A stretch of DNA of 64,000 bases from Brachypterus glaber (GCA_958510825.1 OY294050.1:43785249-43849248); one strand, 5' to 3'; shown: positions 11,075-21,939, counted from the stretch's first letter. Made by a program: numbers and translations. The notes: generated by a model not told the origin, from the letters alone.

Positions 11075-13959
11075 TTAAAAATTATCGCTCAAAAATTCCT
11101 GGACACTATAGTAAGCTTTTTCTGCTAATAGTTCTTTTATTTTTTTCTTAAACTGTACCATGTGCATACGTCTATAGATGTCCGGCAGCTTGTTATAAAA
11201 TCTAACTCCTATGTAACTAAGAGATTTTTCAAATTTTGATAGCGGTATACATAATGCATTACTGCCCCTAGTTTCATATTCATGAAGGTCTGAATTTCTT
11301 CTATACAAGTTCATATTTTCCCTAACCACTACCAGGCATCTATAGATATATACACACGGCACCGTTAGTATATTTTTGTTTCTGAACGTGTCCCTACAAG
11401 ATTCTCTATATTTTAAGTCAAAAATTTTCCGAATTAATCTTTTTTGTGCAATAAAGACCCGTTCCCAATTGGTTGCATACCCCCAAAGTATTATATTATA
11501 AGTAAGGTGGCTAAATGCTAAACTATAGTATACGTTAAGTACTCCCTCCGGAGGTAATATAGATTTAACTTTGGAGATTGCATAGTATGCCTTGTTTAAT
11601 TTTTTACAGACAGAATCTACTTGGAGTTCCCATCTTAAGTTGTCATCCAGGTTGATTCCGAGGAACTTTGTATCGCTTGCCGGCAAAATAATCTGGTCAT
11701 TTATTTTAAGTTCTGGTAAAATCTTATCTATACCACTCTTGAAGTATAAACAAACTGTTTTCTCTAGATTCAGAATGAGATGGTTTTTATCGCACCATTT
11801 CATGAACTGATCTATTATCTGTTCTAGTTTTATTTTTAGGACTTCAAGAGACTTTGCTGAGACCGCAAATGACGAGTCATCTGCAAACATACTAATAATT
11901 TCAGCAATGACATGCTCAGGCAAGTCGTTTACATAAATCAAAAAGATAAGCGGTCCCAGCACTGACCCTTGAGGTACACCTATATTAATTTTAAAAAGAC
12001 TAGACATCGCCTTTCCTATTTTTACAAAAAAATTTCTGTTACTTAAAAAGTCTATAAGCCACAGTAGTACATTATTTCTGAATCCTAGATTAAACAGCTT
12101 ATTTTTCGAGAATGGTATATCCAAGCAATCAAAAGCTCTGGTGAGGTCGAAAAAGAGTGCAGCCACAAAGAGACCCTTGTCCAATTGTGTATAAATATGA
12201 TCTGTAAATGTATGGGCTGCGCTCTCTGTCGACCTACCCCTTCTAAACCCATGCTGGTGTTCTGTTAAAATATTAAATTTTTCCAGAAATTCTACCATGC
12301 GCACGTACAAAGTCTTCTCAAAAATCTTTGAAATTACATTTAAGATGGCAACTGGCCTATAATTAGCCTTGTTGTCGGTTTTATTCTTTTTGTAAATGGG
12401 AATTATAGATGCAGTTTTCAGCATAGAGGGAAATTTACCAGAATCAACAGAACAGTTTATTAAGTGAGCTAAGGGCTCAGAAATATAAGCTGCTGCTGAT
12501 TTTAATATTTTTGTTCAGATATTATCCGGCCCAACAGTATTTTTATTTTTTAAGCTATTAATTGTGTTTTCAATTTCATGACTGGTAGCATGCTTAAATA
12601 CAAATGAGTTTTTAACTGGTCTTGAGGTGGTACATTCCTTTGACAGATTAGGCCCAAAGTGATTTTTAAGGCTATCTTGAGTGACATTTGCAAAATACTC
12701 TCCAAAAATCTGGGCAGTATCTTTTGGGTCCGAGATTTCCTTGTTATTTTCATTTAAAACAATGCTTCTTTGTTTTTTACCCCGTCCAAGATTTTTGTTA
12801 GCAAGTTGCCAAATGCTTTTTTGTTTATTATCAGAATTCATTATTAAATTTTGATAGTATTTTTTTCTTGTACTTTCCTGTAAATTGTCATGGTCTTTTC
12901 TAGCCTTTTTATATAACAAGAGTGCACTGTCATATAAAATTGAGCCTGCAAGATTTTGTTTTAGCCAAAATAGATTTTTTAAATTTTTGCTAGAAGTTCT
13001 AATCTCATGTGTAACCCAGTTATTATTTTGTTTAAAACTATTGATTTTGTTTTTGTTTGCTTTGATGGACAACATATATCAACTGCACTTACAAACGTAT
13101 TCATAAAATTCTCAAAACAAGCATCTACATCCCCATCCCCAAAACAAACATTATGGAAATCAACATATTTTAGATAAGAATTTAAATTCTCCAAGGTTTT
13201 ACCAGAAATATTTCTACAGGTTTTGTCAGACTTAATTTTACTTGCATTCAGGCTAGAATTTATTTTACAAGTAAGTTGCATTGCCATGTGATCTCCAAAA
13301 AGAGGGGGAAAAACTCTAGTTTCGCCCTCTATTTCTGTATTAGCAAGAATGTAATCAATTTTGGTTTTAGAAGTTACTCCATTTATGTTTGTGAATATTC
13401 TGGTAAAATCTTTAGAGTTTGTGCATTTTAAGTTAAAGCTTTCTATGAGATCAATAAATACCTGCGTTTGAATTGTTTTCTCTAGGTAGTTTATGTTCAA
13501 GTCCCCACATAAAAATATTTGAATGTTAAACTTACTACATAGTGCCAAGGATTGTGTTAGTCTGCTAATAAAGTACTCAAAATTGCCATTTGGAGGAGGC
13601 GAGCGGTAAACACTGAGGACACAGCACTTATATTCTCCAATTTGCACTTTTGTAGCACTAATTTCACAATGCATTTCTTCACAGTATTCTTCTAAATTCA
13701 CTTTGGTACATTTTATATTTCTGCCCTCCTTTATAAAAAGTGCTGTACCACCATGTACACGTTTTTTTCTGTTATACGATGATACTTGTTCGTAACCATT
13801 TAAAACTATCATGTCTGTGTTAGCATCTGTGCCATAATGTTCCACTAAGCTTATGATATCAGGATTATTTTGGTATAATAGGGACTCAATATTATGCACT
13901 TTATTAAAGTAGGATTGGCAATTTACATGAAATATTTTAAGCTCTTCTGTTTTTCCCAA
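11075..13959 (-). pseudogene. LINE ORF2: apurinic-type endonuclease plus reverse transcriptase, two lesions
   Basis: Segment 13959-12979 is the endonuclease: N13 in HVNCQS, E40 in SLVEH, then YRSPPP, CGDLNINYL, KIDYILAN and GDHMAM, covering the metal-binding and catalytic positions of the EEP fold. The frame then shifts within about 13030-13075 and continues as 13075-12515 up to a GPDNI motif, where one TGA (12517-12515) interrupts it. The same frame resumes directly and runs to 11075 with RT blocks LTRAFDCLD, GVPQGSVLGPLIFLIYVNDL, FADD and a C-terminal KFLGINLDDNLRW block. The protein would nick target DNA and prime reverse transcription there. It is close to intact, so the insertion is fairly recent, but as written it cannot make a full enzyme. 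Clade (CR1/Jockey-like group) is not settled. Confidence 0.85.
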
Positions 13960-14023
13960 GGTTGTTGACTTGTGACGTTCTTCTCCGGGGTTTTCTACAC
14001 ATTCTAAGAATTCGGTGTTTTCT

Positions 14024-14932
14024 TTATGCTGGAATCTGTGTATCTTGTCTTCTACGAAAAAAGTTGTACTTCTTTATAATCGAGTTTTCTGGCCAAACTT
14101 CTTGTACAAAAATTTCACTAAGGAGACTATAATTAAAACCTACTTTGAACGCTTTATTTCTGCTTAAATTTAATGAATGTTTCGGAATTTCCTCAATATC
14201 AAAGTTTGTTGTTGGAAATTTTTTGTTTAGATGAGTTTTCAATCTGTCACTTGTCATCTCTGAGTGCGCTCTACCAACAAACAGCCAGGCATTTTTGTCA
14301 GCCGCCCTAAAACCATCAGCATTCGCGGCGGTGCCTATGATTGCGTTGGTTCTACTTTTTCTCATGTCTTTTTTCCTTTCAAATCTTTGTTTTTCCCATC
14401 TTCCATCATTATTTGATGTTCCGCTACTAACGGGTAATCCAATTTGATCATTGTAACCCAAATTGATGTATTTCTGAAGGTCGATTTTGGGTACCCCTGA
14501 TTTTGGTTTGTCTTTGCTAGGCTGTATTTTGTGTTGCATACCTTCAGGACCCGATCTTAAGTTATTTTGACCAATTTTGTTCTCGACTTTTTCCTTTTGA
14601 ACTTTTAGTAGCTCTATTAGTTGGATCTGTTCGGAAACTCTTTCTTCCAAATGATGAACGAGTTTTACCTGCAGTTTATTTTCCAACTCAAGTTTCTCGA
14701 TATGTACTTTTTGCATATTTTCATCAGTGACTGTTAAAGTTAGGTTAGGTGGAGTTTTCACTGGATTAAGATGTTCCCTTACCATTTTTTTCAGTTTTTC
14801 TTGAGTAGCTTCACTCATGATGGTATTCAGAACTTCAGGTACACATTTTTGGATAATAGTATTCACTAATTCGTCCTTGTTTAATCTTTTTAAATTTGCT
14901 GTTAAAAACACGACTTCTGCATCAGACGCCAT
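14024..14932 (-). CDS. LINE ORF1 protein, intact 302-residue frame
   Basis: The first ORF of the element, directly upstream of ORF2 and ending 64 bp before it. Residues ~55-125 are charged and leucine-rich with heptad-like spacing, a likely coiled coil. The middle is basic and polar (KKDMRKSRTNAI). The C-terminal ~90 residues begin with KNAWLFVGRAHSEMTSDRLK, resembling the folded C-terminal domain of several insect LINE ORF1 proteins and perhaps RRM-like. No CCHC zinc knuckle is visible. ORF1 proteins bind the element RNA and act as chaperones (family knowledge). The ATG at 14932 is the first in frame after the leader, and no stop interrupts the frame, unlike ORF2. Confidence 0.75.
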   Translation of the reverse strand: MASDAEVVFLTANLKRLNKDELVNTIIQKCVPEVLNTIMSEATQEKLKKMVREHLNPVKTPPNLTLTVTDENMQKVHIEKLELENKLQVKLVHHLEERVSEQIQLIELLKVQKEKVENKIGQNNLRSGPEGMQHKIQPSKDKPKSGVPKIDLQKYINLGYNDQIGLPVSSGTSNNDGRWEKQRFERKKDMRKSRTNAIIGTAANADGFRAADKNAWLFVGRAHSEMTSDRLKTHLNKKFPTTNFDIEEIPKHSLNLSRNKAFKVGFNYSLLSEIFVQEVWPENSIIKKYNFFRRRQDTQIPA

Positions 14933-15169
14933 CTTTATTTTTTTGATAAAGATCGTAATTTATAATGAACGTAAATTTTAGGTCACAAATAAAGCATTTA
15001 AATATCGTACATAAAAAATATTTACCTTTTTACACTTTTAACACTTTAACCTAGCAACATGCGTCGCTATCTCTCTAACAATAACAATATTAAACGGTCC
15101 GTCTCATGATGCGACGCCTTCTTGGCTATTGTCCAAAGCGCACCCGCGTCTTAGAATAACATAGCCCGA

Positions 15170-15330
15170 CATTGTAAAATCATGTAAAAATATGTAAATC
15201 AATGTAAATATATTTTTTTACATTATTTTACATTCTTTTACATTCTTTTACATTCTTTTACATTATTTTACATTCTTTTACATTATTTTACATTCTTTCA
15301 CATTATTTTACATTCTTTTACATAAATTCA
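15170..15330. repeat. TTTTACATTC minisatellite
   Basis: Around a dozen units of ~10-11 bp based on TTTTACATTC, alternating with TTTTACATTA. It belongs to the right-hand part of the inverted-repeat element that ends at 15422, and shorter matches occur near the left end at 10587. Confidence 0.75.
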
Positions 15331-15548
15331 TAAATTATGCATAGTCCAGAATAGTAAATTTACTATTCCGTAGTATGTAAATTCTTTTTTTTTACATTAT
15401 TTTACATGCAGTTTTTACAGTGTAGTTTAAAATAAAAGACGTTTTACAACTAATAAAAAAGTGACTAAAAATGTTTTACAATAAAGCTTATTGTAACACG
15501 CAAACCAAAACTACAAAAACGTAATTATGAAACGCAAATAGATAAATA

Positions 15549-15690
15549 AACTTACCGTTATGCACCAGAAGAGTTGAATCTCTTGCTAAAGCTAACTTCT
15601 AGTTAGTTGCGTCTGAGCCGTTTTCTGAGGTCGGCCTATCACTCAGACCACTTAAAACTAAAGGCTGCTGATACAAATGATGTTTGTATT
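15549..15690 (-). pseudogene. Decayed duplicate of the 17229-17453 exon
   Basis: On the minus strand this keeps the last ~45 codons of the intact exon, including LSGLSD, PTSEN, SDAT and KLALARDSTLLVHN, followed by the same GGTAAGTTTATTTA donor and adjacent intron sequence (ACAAAAACGTA). A short deletion relative to the intact copy turns the region after SDAT into an in-frame TAG. The upstream third and its splice acceptor are missing. It is therefore a relic of a segmental duplication of exon plus intron, not a usable alternative exon. Confidence 0.7.
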
Positions 15691-16093
15691 TGGTAACAAT
15701 GACAATGAGAATTTAAAAATTTTGATTAGTTTTTTTTTATTATAAATTTGTAATAACCTTTCAAGTTTTAAGTGTACTTTTATAGTTATTTTGAATAAAA
15801 ATGGAGAAGGAAGAGTTAACATTTACTCGTGTATAAAGGTGTCCCAAATACTTTCATCCTGCCAGCCGACCACCTTCACTTCTAGTGTTTGGGACTTACC
15901 TGTGAGTAACTTGAACTTAGCTGACACAAAATCAAACAGCCCAAAATCACAAATAAAACAATACAAAACATACATTTTCATTATTATTTTATAAAAATTT
16001 TACCTGTTTTTAGATCTTTAGATATTATGGATACAGAATACCAACATTTTTAGAAATGTCATGTCAATTCTCATTTGTTTTTGTGCACAAAAC
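15691..16093. other. Intron-like DNA with one possible coding fragment
   Basis: A minus-strand stretch (15975-15823) can be read with a segment KSQTLEVKVVGWQDESIW before a stop. No splice signals or homologue were recognised, so it is not called as an exon. Confidence 0.3.
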
Positions 16094-17173
16094 ACACAAA
16101 AAAAGATTATCTTGGCAGAAGATAATAAATTATCTTGGATTTATATTATCTTAAATCGAGGTAATAATCTCCTTTTAAGATCATCTGTGACTTTGGTTTC
16201 CTTTAATTATTCTCTTGGTAGAAAAATCCTTGTGTCAAGGATTTTTTCCTTAAATGCATGATATTTAAAATAGTAACAGAGAAACTAGACTTATTATCTT
16301 GACTCAAAGCCCCTGTTGTCTTACGGTAAAGAGTTTGCCGGCCTCACCCCACGTAGATATACAGTAGACTCGCCCGTTGTTATTGTTGGCTGGCAGATAA
16401 TTTGCGCAGTAGTTCAAGATATGCGCTGGAGAGAAGTTAGGTTTGTTTTTTTTTGCTTTCAGTTGTCCTTAAAGGTGTATCATTTTTTTATCCGCTTTAA
16501 AATGGACGAATTTGTATCTGTTACCCTCAAACGATGGGGATTTTCAAATTTACTTAAAAAAATAAGGGGGTAAGTAGCTTTAAATAATTTATACCTATAA
16601 GCGCCATTTTGCAATGGCGTTGCAGCAAGTTTTTCTTCAAAAACAAGTGCTTTTTCCTACGACCACCTATGAAACCCAATTTCACACGATTAAGAGAGTA
16701 AGAAAGTATCATATTTCATAGGCGTGCGAAATAATATTATACATGTGTGGGAAATTTTTTCAAAATATTTACCATTCTATTAACCCTGGAACCTGACTTT
16801 GGGGTCAATATGATCTTGAATCAAGAGAATCATAATCTTAAATCAAGATTATAATTCTCTTAAATCAAGATTATAATTCTCTTCATTCAAGATTATATTA
16901 TCTTAAACCAAGACGTTGTGTAAGAATATTATCTTGATAGAGATAATATGATCTTAAATTAAGATAATTACATACTTGGTTTAAGATAATATGATCTTAA
17001 ATAAATGGTTTAAGTGGCTTTGATTTAAGGAAATGTCCTTAAATCTAGGACCTCAAATGCCAAGATCACGGCGGACTTGATCCAAGACAGTCAAGGCGTT
17101 GAACATATCGAAAGCCATGGCGACCTTGGTTCAAGATAGTTTTGCTTTGATTCAAGATATCCTTTTTTTCTGT
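16094..17173. mobile_element. Inverted-repeat element rich in ATCTTG units
   Basis: Ends CACAAAAAAAGATTATCTTGG-like and CAAGATATCCTTTTTTTCTGTG-like are imperfect inverted repeats. Inside, 16100-16230 and 16810-17160 carry many copies of TTAAATCAAGATTAT or its inverse. The centre (16310-16575) is GC-richer and unrelated to the ends. It includes ATG GAC GAA at 16502, opening a short frame DEFVSVTLKRWGF that runs to a GGGGTAAG donor-like site, possibly the first exon of the parent transposon. It lies immediately downstream of the host exon at 17229 in the minus-strand sense. Confidence 0.5.
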
Positions 17174-17228
17174 GAATTATTAAAAAAGTTACTAAAACTA
17201 CAAAAACGTACTAGATAAATAAACTTAC

Positions 17229-17453
17229 CGTTATGCACTAGAAGAGTTGAATCTCTTGCTAAAGCTAACTCCGAGTCAGTTAGAGTTGCGTCTGAGGCGT
17301 TTTCTGAGGTCGGCGTATCACTCAGACCACTTAAACCTGAAGACTGCTGATACAAAGGATGTTGGTAGTTGTGTTGGGACACACCGTAACGTCTAGGAGA
17401 TTCTTCTCCTTCTGAACCACTTAGGCTATATGCAGTATACAATTTTCCCTTCC
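17229..17453 (-). CDS. Internal coding exon of an unidentified gene
   Basis: The minus strand shows an acceptor (T-rich tract then TTTCCAG, AG at 17455-17454), 225 nt of open sequence and a donor GGTAAG (GT at 17228-17227). The exon starts after one codon base and ends after one, so it is phase-symmetric and could be skipped without a frameshift. The ~75 residues include KLYTAYSLSGSEGEESPRRY, a glutamine/histidine-rich middle (HNYQHPLYQQ), PTSENASDATLTDSE and LALARDSTLLVHN. It is serine-rich and acidic with no membrane segment, most like a disordered cytoplasmic tail. I do not recognise the family. Two decayed copies downstream at 15549 and 10498 share exon and intron sequence, while this one alone is open with both splice sites. 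A foldback transposon begins 27 bp upstream of the acceptor. Confidence 0.65.
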
Positions 17454-17482
17454 CTGGAAATAAAAAAAACAAGGCTATAGTA

Positions 17483-18360
17483 CACTGCCGCGCATTAAAT
17501 TCCGGACACCTAAAAAATCGACATTTTTTAAATTCAAATATTTCGAAAAATAATTAATGGATTTGACTGATTCTTTTTTTGTATTGAAGCTTAAACATTC
17601 TCTACTTTTGTTTGTTTTAATAATGATTAAAATTATTTTTTTCGTATTAACAGCAACAAATAATGTACAACTATGTTTCTTAACCCATCTTCTAGGACTT
17701 GCATGGTACGCCACTTCAACTGTTTATCAAATTATTAGTCTTTCTTATTGCCGCAGTTTTAATGAATATTTTCTTTTTTATTTTTTTAATTTTTTACTTC
17801 TGGTTTAGGAGATATCAGGATTTTCCTGAAAGTTGTAATTTTTTCAGTTAGCTTAAAAAGTACTACATGAATTTGATTGATGCTATGCTTTAAATTTGAA
17901 CCTTAACCGAGTTAAGTGTTTCTCCTAATCAAGTTTATCAAAAACATAAATTGGGTTTGAAAAACTTGAGTAGAAGAAAAAATAGGGTCACTCCGTCCGG
18001 CGGCATTTCTGCCAAATCACCGTTAAGCCACCGTCAGACGGCTATAAAAAGTTGCCCCGGGATGAAGAAACTGTAGAAGAAGAAGTAAAAGACATGAGCG
18101 TAGAAGAAGAAGTAAAAGACATGATCTTCAGTGGCGTACCATGCAAGTCCTAGAAGATGGGGTAAAAAACATAGTTGTACATTATTTGTTGTTGTTAATA
18201 CGAAGAAAAACATTTTAATCATTCCTAAAACAAACAAAAGTAGAGAATGTTTAAGCTTCAAAACAAAAAAAGAATCAGTCAAATCCATTAGTTAGTTTTC
18301 GAAATATTTGAATTTAAAAAATGTCAATATTTTAGGTGTCCGGAATTTAATGCGGCAGTG
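17483..18360. mobile_element. TA-flanked inverted-repeat transposon, copy 2 of 3
   Basis: Same family as 1898-2944: CACTGCCGCGCATTAAATTC at the left, its inverse at the right, TA at 17481-17482 and 18361-18362. Internal GGGATGAAGAAACTG segment kept. It lies in the presumed intron just upstream of the exon at 17229-17453, so the sequence before that exon's polypyrimidine tract is transposon. Confidence 0.8.
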
Positions 18361-18362
18361 TA

Positions 18363-18730
18363 TATTATTTTACTAAGATGAAAAGTGAAGCTTTTTTTAC
18401 TATGTAAAATTTATGGATGATGCGAAGCGGAGTCCGGAAACTACAGACTAGTAGAAAAAGGCACTTTTCCTCTGAGTGAAATACTATTTTTTCTTCAAGC
18501 GTCCTAAATATAATTTTTTATATTAATTTTTGAATTTAATTCATTCAATAATAAAGTATGTTTTTTTTATTAAAATAGACTAATAAAACACGTTCGGAAT
18601 AAACTTAAACCTTCCTTAGCCCATTTTAATTTTTTTGTAGGGTGAATAGTATAGTTTTCGAGATTTGATGGTAACCTGTCTCATGTAGCATTTGCAATTT
18701 CGGAGAGATTTGTAGATGTACAATAGGCTT
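18363..18730 (+). repeat. Dispersed repeat, copy 1 of 3 (with 42555 and 57575)
   Basis: Contains GGATGATGCGAAGCGGAGTCC, AACTTAAACCTTCCTTAGC and TTTGCAATTTCGGAGAGATT blocks shared with 57575-58185 and, inverted, with 42555-43185. A small foldback (AAAAGTGAAGCTTTTTTTACT against its inverse) lies at its start. This copy stops about 250 bp short of the others. Confidence 0.7.
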
Positions 18731-19856
18731 GGTCGAAAAATCTTTTTTTTAGTTGGGTTTTCGAGTGGGCTAGAAGCCTTCTCAATGCGTTAGAAAATAA
18801 GCCTGTAAATTTTGGCGATGATTCGCAATGGGGATCATCTCCCAGAATCAACCGGAAAATCTAAATATTCCACAGTGGGCCAGGAAAAAAAAAACAGGGA
18901 CAAAATTCTGAATTTTTTGCATACGACTATTTTTTTTACCGCTGATTTCGAATAAAATAACGAAAAAATAAAAAAAAAATCCGCTCCACTAGGGTGGTCC
19001 AAAATTTAATTTTTTCTAGAAATGTGTCAAATGTCTTCTTTTGATTATGTTGATGTAGACCAATGTCAATAAGTTAAAAATTCAAAATGGCGGAGGTTTA
19101 TAATAGTACTACAAACAAGTGTTTCTATGAAGGTGTTGGATAATATTCATTTTATTTTTACTATTTACTAAAATTAAATTAGATTTTTATTTTAAAAGTC
19201 CAAACCAAACGGTTTATCTTATTACAACTTTGGTATTAGCCTAATTCAAGCATGGCTAAAAAAAATTATACTGTTATAAATAGTATATATAAATAAAAAG
19301 AAGTAATTAAATTTATTTGTTGTTTGAATATAAAAAAATAAAAACACAAAGTATATATAAAAAAAAGAAAATTAAATTAGTACAAAGTGGGATATTTGCT
19401 TAAAATAAATGCAAGAAGTTTTAGTACTTCAGGATGTAACTGCACAGCACAATATTTTGAGACTATTAATGTTTTTACAGTGAATACTAAACTCAATATT
19501 TAGTAAACCGCCTATGAAGGGAGGTCTTAAAGGGCCATATATTGGGCCCTCGCAAAATATTTACTTAATAGAAGGAAACAAAATGGGATATTTAAGTGTA
19601 GCTTTCTGGTAGAGATTTTGTTGTTGTATTTAAATTACAGATCCATGAAGAGCCCCAAATAAGCTTTAGCTTGTGCTAAGGGTTCTCCATTAATTTTGAA
19701 CATAAAAATAAAAGTTATGTAAAGGTAAAAAATCAAGAATGCGGCTAGAGCTCAAAAAATTTCATAAGCATTATTCTTTTACATATATTTTTTAATATAT
19801 ATAGAATTTTCTTGGGAGTAGGGTTAATTAAACAAACAAGTTTTTCTTAACTATTT
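18731..19856. other. AT-rich DNA, no gene seen
   Basis: No coding frame or strong repeat structure. The phrase GTTTCTATGAAGGTGTTGGATAA (19121-19143) recurs almost unchanged at 49518-49541. Confidence 0.35.
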
Positions 19857-19893
19857 AGTAACGTTTCGGAGGACTTTTCTCCATCTTCAAACC
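19857..19893 (-). ncRNA. Decayed hammerhead-like motif
   Basis: On the minus strand: GGT, then TTGAAGA in place of CTGANGA, an extra U, stem II GGAG/CTCC, GAAA, CGTT, then ACT that can pair with the leading GGT. The layout matches the motifs at 46375 and 31789, but the first core C is T, which should abolish cleavage. It is the tail of some Penelope-like or related insertion by analogy only. Confidence 0.35.
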
Positions 19894-20595
19894 TATTAAC
19901 AATAGAAAAACATATAAGCACACCTTTTAGGAATTTTTACATGATTACGAACATTTGATAAGACTACGATAAAAGCAAAATTACAAACTTACTACTGTTA
20001 AATTCAACTTGACTGGAGGTCAACTATATCTAAAGAAGAACCTAATGGCATACAACACTGTGTAAGACATTAATAATCGAAAAATAACAACAATAATATT
20101 TTACAACAATTTCGATACGAGATGACAGCAAAAAAATTATTCTTCTTCTTTTTCTTCTTCTCTTCTTCTTCTTAAAATAATAAATAAAAATACATACAGC
20201 CTTTATTAGGTTGAAATAAATTCAACTCAAGTCATCTACATCCATTTTTCTATATTTTTATTTTAATATTGGCCGTTAAGAAGATATTGAAAAAAAACTC
20301 CAAAAGTGTACCTCCAGATAACGGCACAATTTTTCACCATTTTATTAAAAATTAAGTTAAAAAAAGTTTTAAACAAATATTTTATTTAGAATTGTATAAG
20401 CTTTTTTTATAATTACTTATTTTAAAAAACTTGTATGTTTGCAAGTTATTTGCAAAAATCTCCAAAAGTGTATCTTAAATTCAAGTTAGCGGCGCAAGCT
20501 CACCTTTAATTATTGTAGACTTTTAGCACATTTATCAGAAATGTCTAAACCACATCTCTACCAGATTTAAAATTGTTTTGAAAGAACATTTTTCC
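19894..20595. other. AT-rich DNA, no gene seen
   Basis: A (TTC)n-like run lies at 20138-20172. Nothing else recognised. Confidence 0.35.
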
Positions 20596-20599
20596 AAAC

Positions 20600-21430
20600 A
20601 GAATCGCCTATATTTGGAACCGGTAAGTATTGCGTCGGATGTGCCAACCCCTCCACTTTTCATTTAGATGTGTTTTTAACACATTAGTCTACCGGAGTCG
20701 TGTTATGGGAATGCAGGTTCCTGATACCATGTCGATGTCAATGCCAGAGATTATGATGCATTTACTTTCTGCATGTTCCACATATGCGGTCTCGGCCTAT
20801 ATTCGCAGACATAACGCGGCCTTACGAGTGCTTTATTACTTTCTCAGTCATTCGTATGGGTTAGACGAAACACCAGTGTTGCCCTATGTTCCAGCTGATA
20901 TTCAGTCCGTGGTGGAGAATGATAAATGCCGCATATATTGGAACTATGCATTCTCCACCCTAAGGCAAATACAAGCCAATAAGCCAGATATCGTCCTCCT
21001 CGACCACAATGCCAAAACAATGTTTGTTATTGAGTTCTCGGCCCCAGCCAAAATAAACATTGTTTTGAAGGAGGAGGACAAGCGGACTTTTTGAGGATCT
21101 TCTTTTTCAACTCCGCAGACTGTATCCAGACCACTCTATAAAACTGGTGGTGCTTATAGTTGGATCCCTTGGTGGTATAAATGACAGCTTTCTCTCTAAC
21201 CTCAAAACCATACCGGCATGTCGCGACTCAGCCAAAATTCTGACTGGTCGCATGCAGAAAGCAGTAATCCTTGGGTCTCTCAATTTACTCAGCGCACATG
21301 ATAACAGGTCACGGGAGAGGCTTACTCCACGGACGTGGAGAGCAGTTGCCGAAATTTCCCCGCCCGTCGCACCGGTCATCGGAGGACAAGGTGGACCTGT
21401 CGGGTTTTATTTCTAATAATAATAATAAAC

Positions 21431-21462
<32 letters not shown>
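20600..21462 (+). pseudogene. 3' end of an R4/Dong-like non-LTR retrotransposon (restriction-like endonuclease type)
   Basis: Two overlapping plus-strand frames join into one C-terminal domain. The first (to 21094) keeps MMHLLSACSTYAVSAYIRRHN, the Cys/His region before the nuclease, then NKPDIVLLDH and MFVIEFSAP, which fit the PD and ExK-like positions of a restriction-like endonuclease. After a shift in the T run near 21087-21092 a second frame continues through VLIVGSLGGIND, the block KTIPACRDSAK and MQKAVILGSLNLLSAHD. RT is absent (5' truncation at about 20600-20640). The sequence ends in a (TAA)n tract at 21413-21462; Dong elements are known to sit in TAA repeats and R4-clade elements have such tails, so the clade fits. 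Dead copy. Confidence 0.7.
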
Positions 21463-21464
<2 letters not shown>

Positions 21465-21939
21465 GGCTATAATATTGCAGCTTAACATAGGCATGTCCTA
21501 AAAAATTATAAATTTTAGTTTTTTATTATAAAAATCTATTAAAACGTTTAATATACAATTAGAAAAGTTTGTCTTCAAGTGATAATAAAACTATGGATAA
21601 AAAATACAGTAAATAATAAAAAAAGTTCTTTGAAATTTTACCACTAAATTACCAACCCTTAGACTCTGGGGAATTACCTTTGATACTGTAAAATGAATAG
21701 AAATTAAATAATATATTAAAATTTGTTTTTACTTCGTTTAGATTTTCTTACATCCAATTTCTTTGCATCCGTTTTTATCAATAAGAAAATTATTAAATTA
21801 TAAATATATGATTTTTATGGATTTCTAATACAAGGGATGCCGATAAGTATATTATAAGCCACCAGAACATCTGGAAAATTTCACTTCGAATCACTTGGGA
21901 AACATATTTTGTAGTATATAATTTTTCCCTTTCTGTATA
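21463..21939. other. AT-rich DNA, no gene seen
   Basis: No structure recognised between the LINE tail and the next small element. Confidence 0.35.

Larger units (their letters stand above)
10912..15170 (-). mobile_element. Nearly full-length two-ORF non-LTR retrotransposon
   Basis: Runs on the minus strand: a GC-richer leader (about 15170-14933), ORF1 (14932-14024), a 64-bp gap, ORF2 with endonuclease and reverse transcriptase (13959-11075), a 3' UTR, and a tail of about four TTAATAGTTT-type units (10912-10950). A microsatellite tail in place of poly(A) is usual for CR1/I-type LINEs (family knowledge). ORF2 has one frameshift and one stop. Target duplications were not resolved. The 5' limit is approximate: at 15171 the TTTTACATT repeats of the surrounding element begin. 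Confidence 0.8.
10587..15422. mobile_element. Inverted-repeat element carrying a nested LINE
   Basis: Left end CACGGTAAAAA, right end TTTTTACAGTG, with TA on both sides (10585-10586, 15423-15424). Inside both ends are repeats of TACATAGTCC / ATAGACCGGAATGGTAAA and short TTTTACATT units. Without the LINE (10912 to about 15170) the element would be only ~600 bp. It lies between two decayed copies of the host exon, so it is probably intronic. Confidence 0.6.

Noticed and set aside
17557..18288. Two short frames (17557-17808 plus, 18034-18288 minus) with the same protein start
   Set aside because: They are the two inverted arms of one transposon read from each side.
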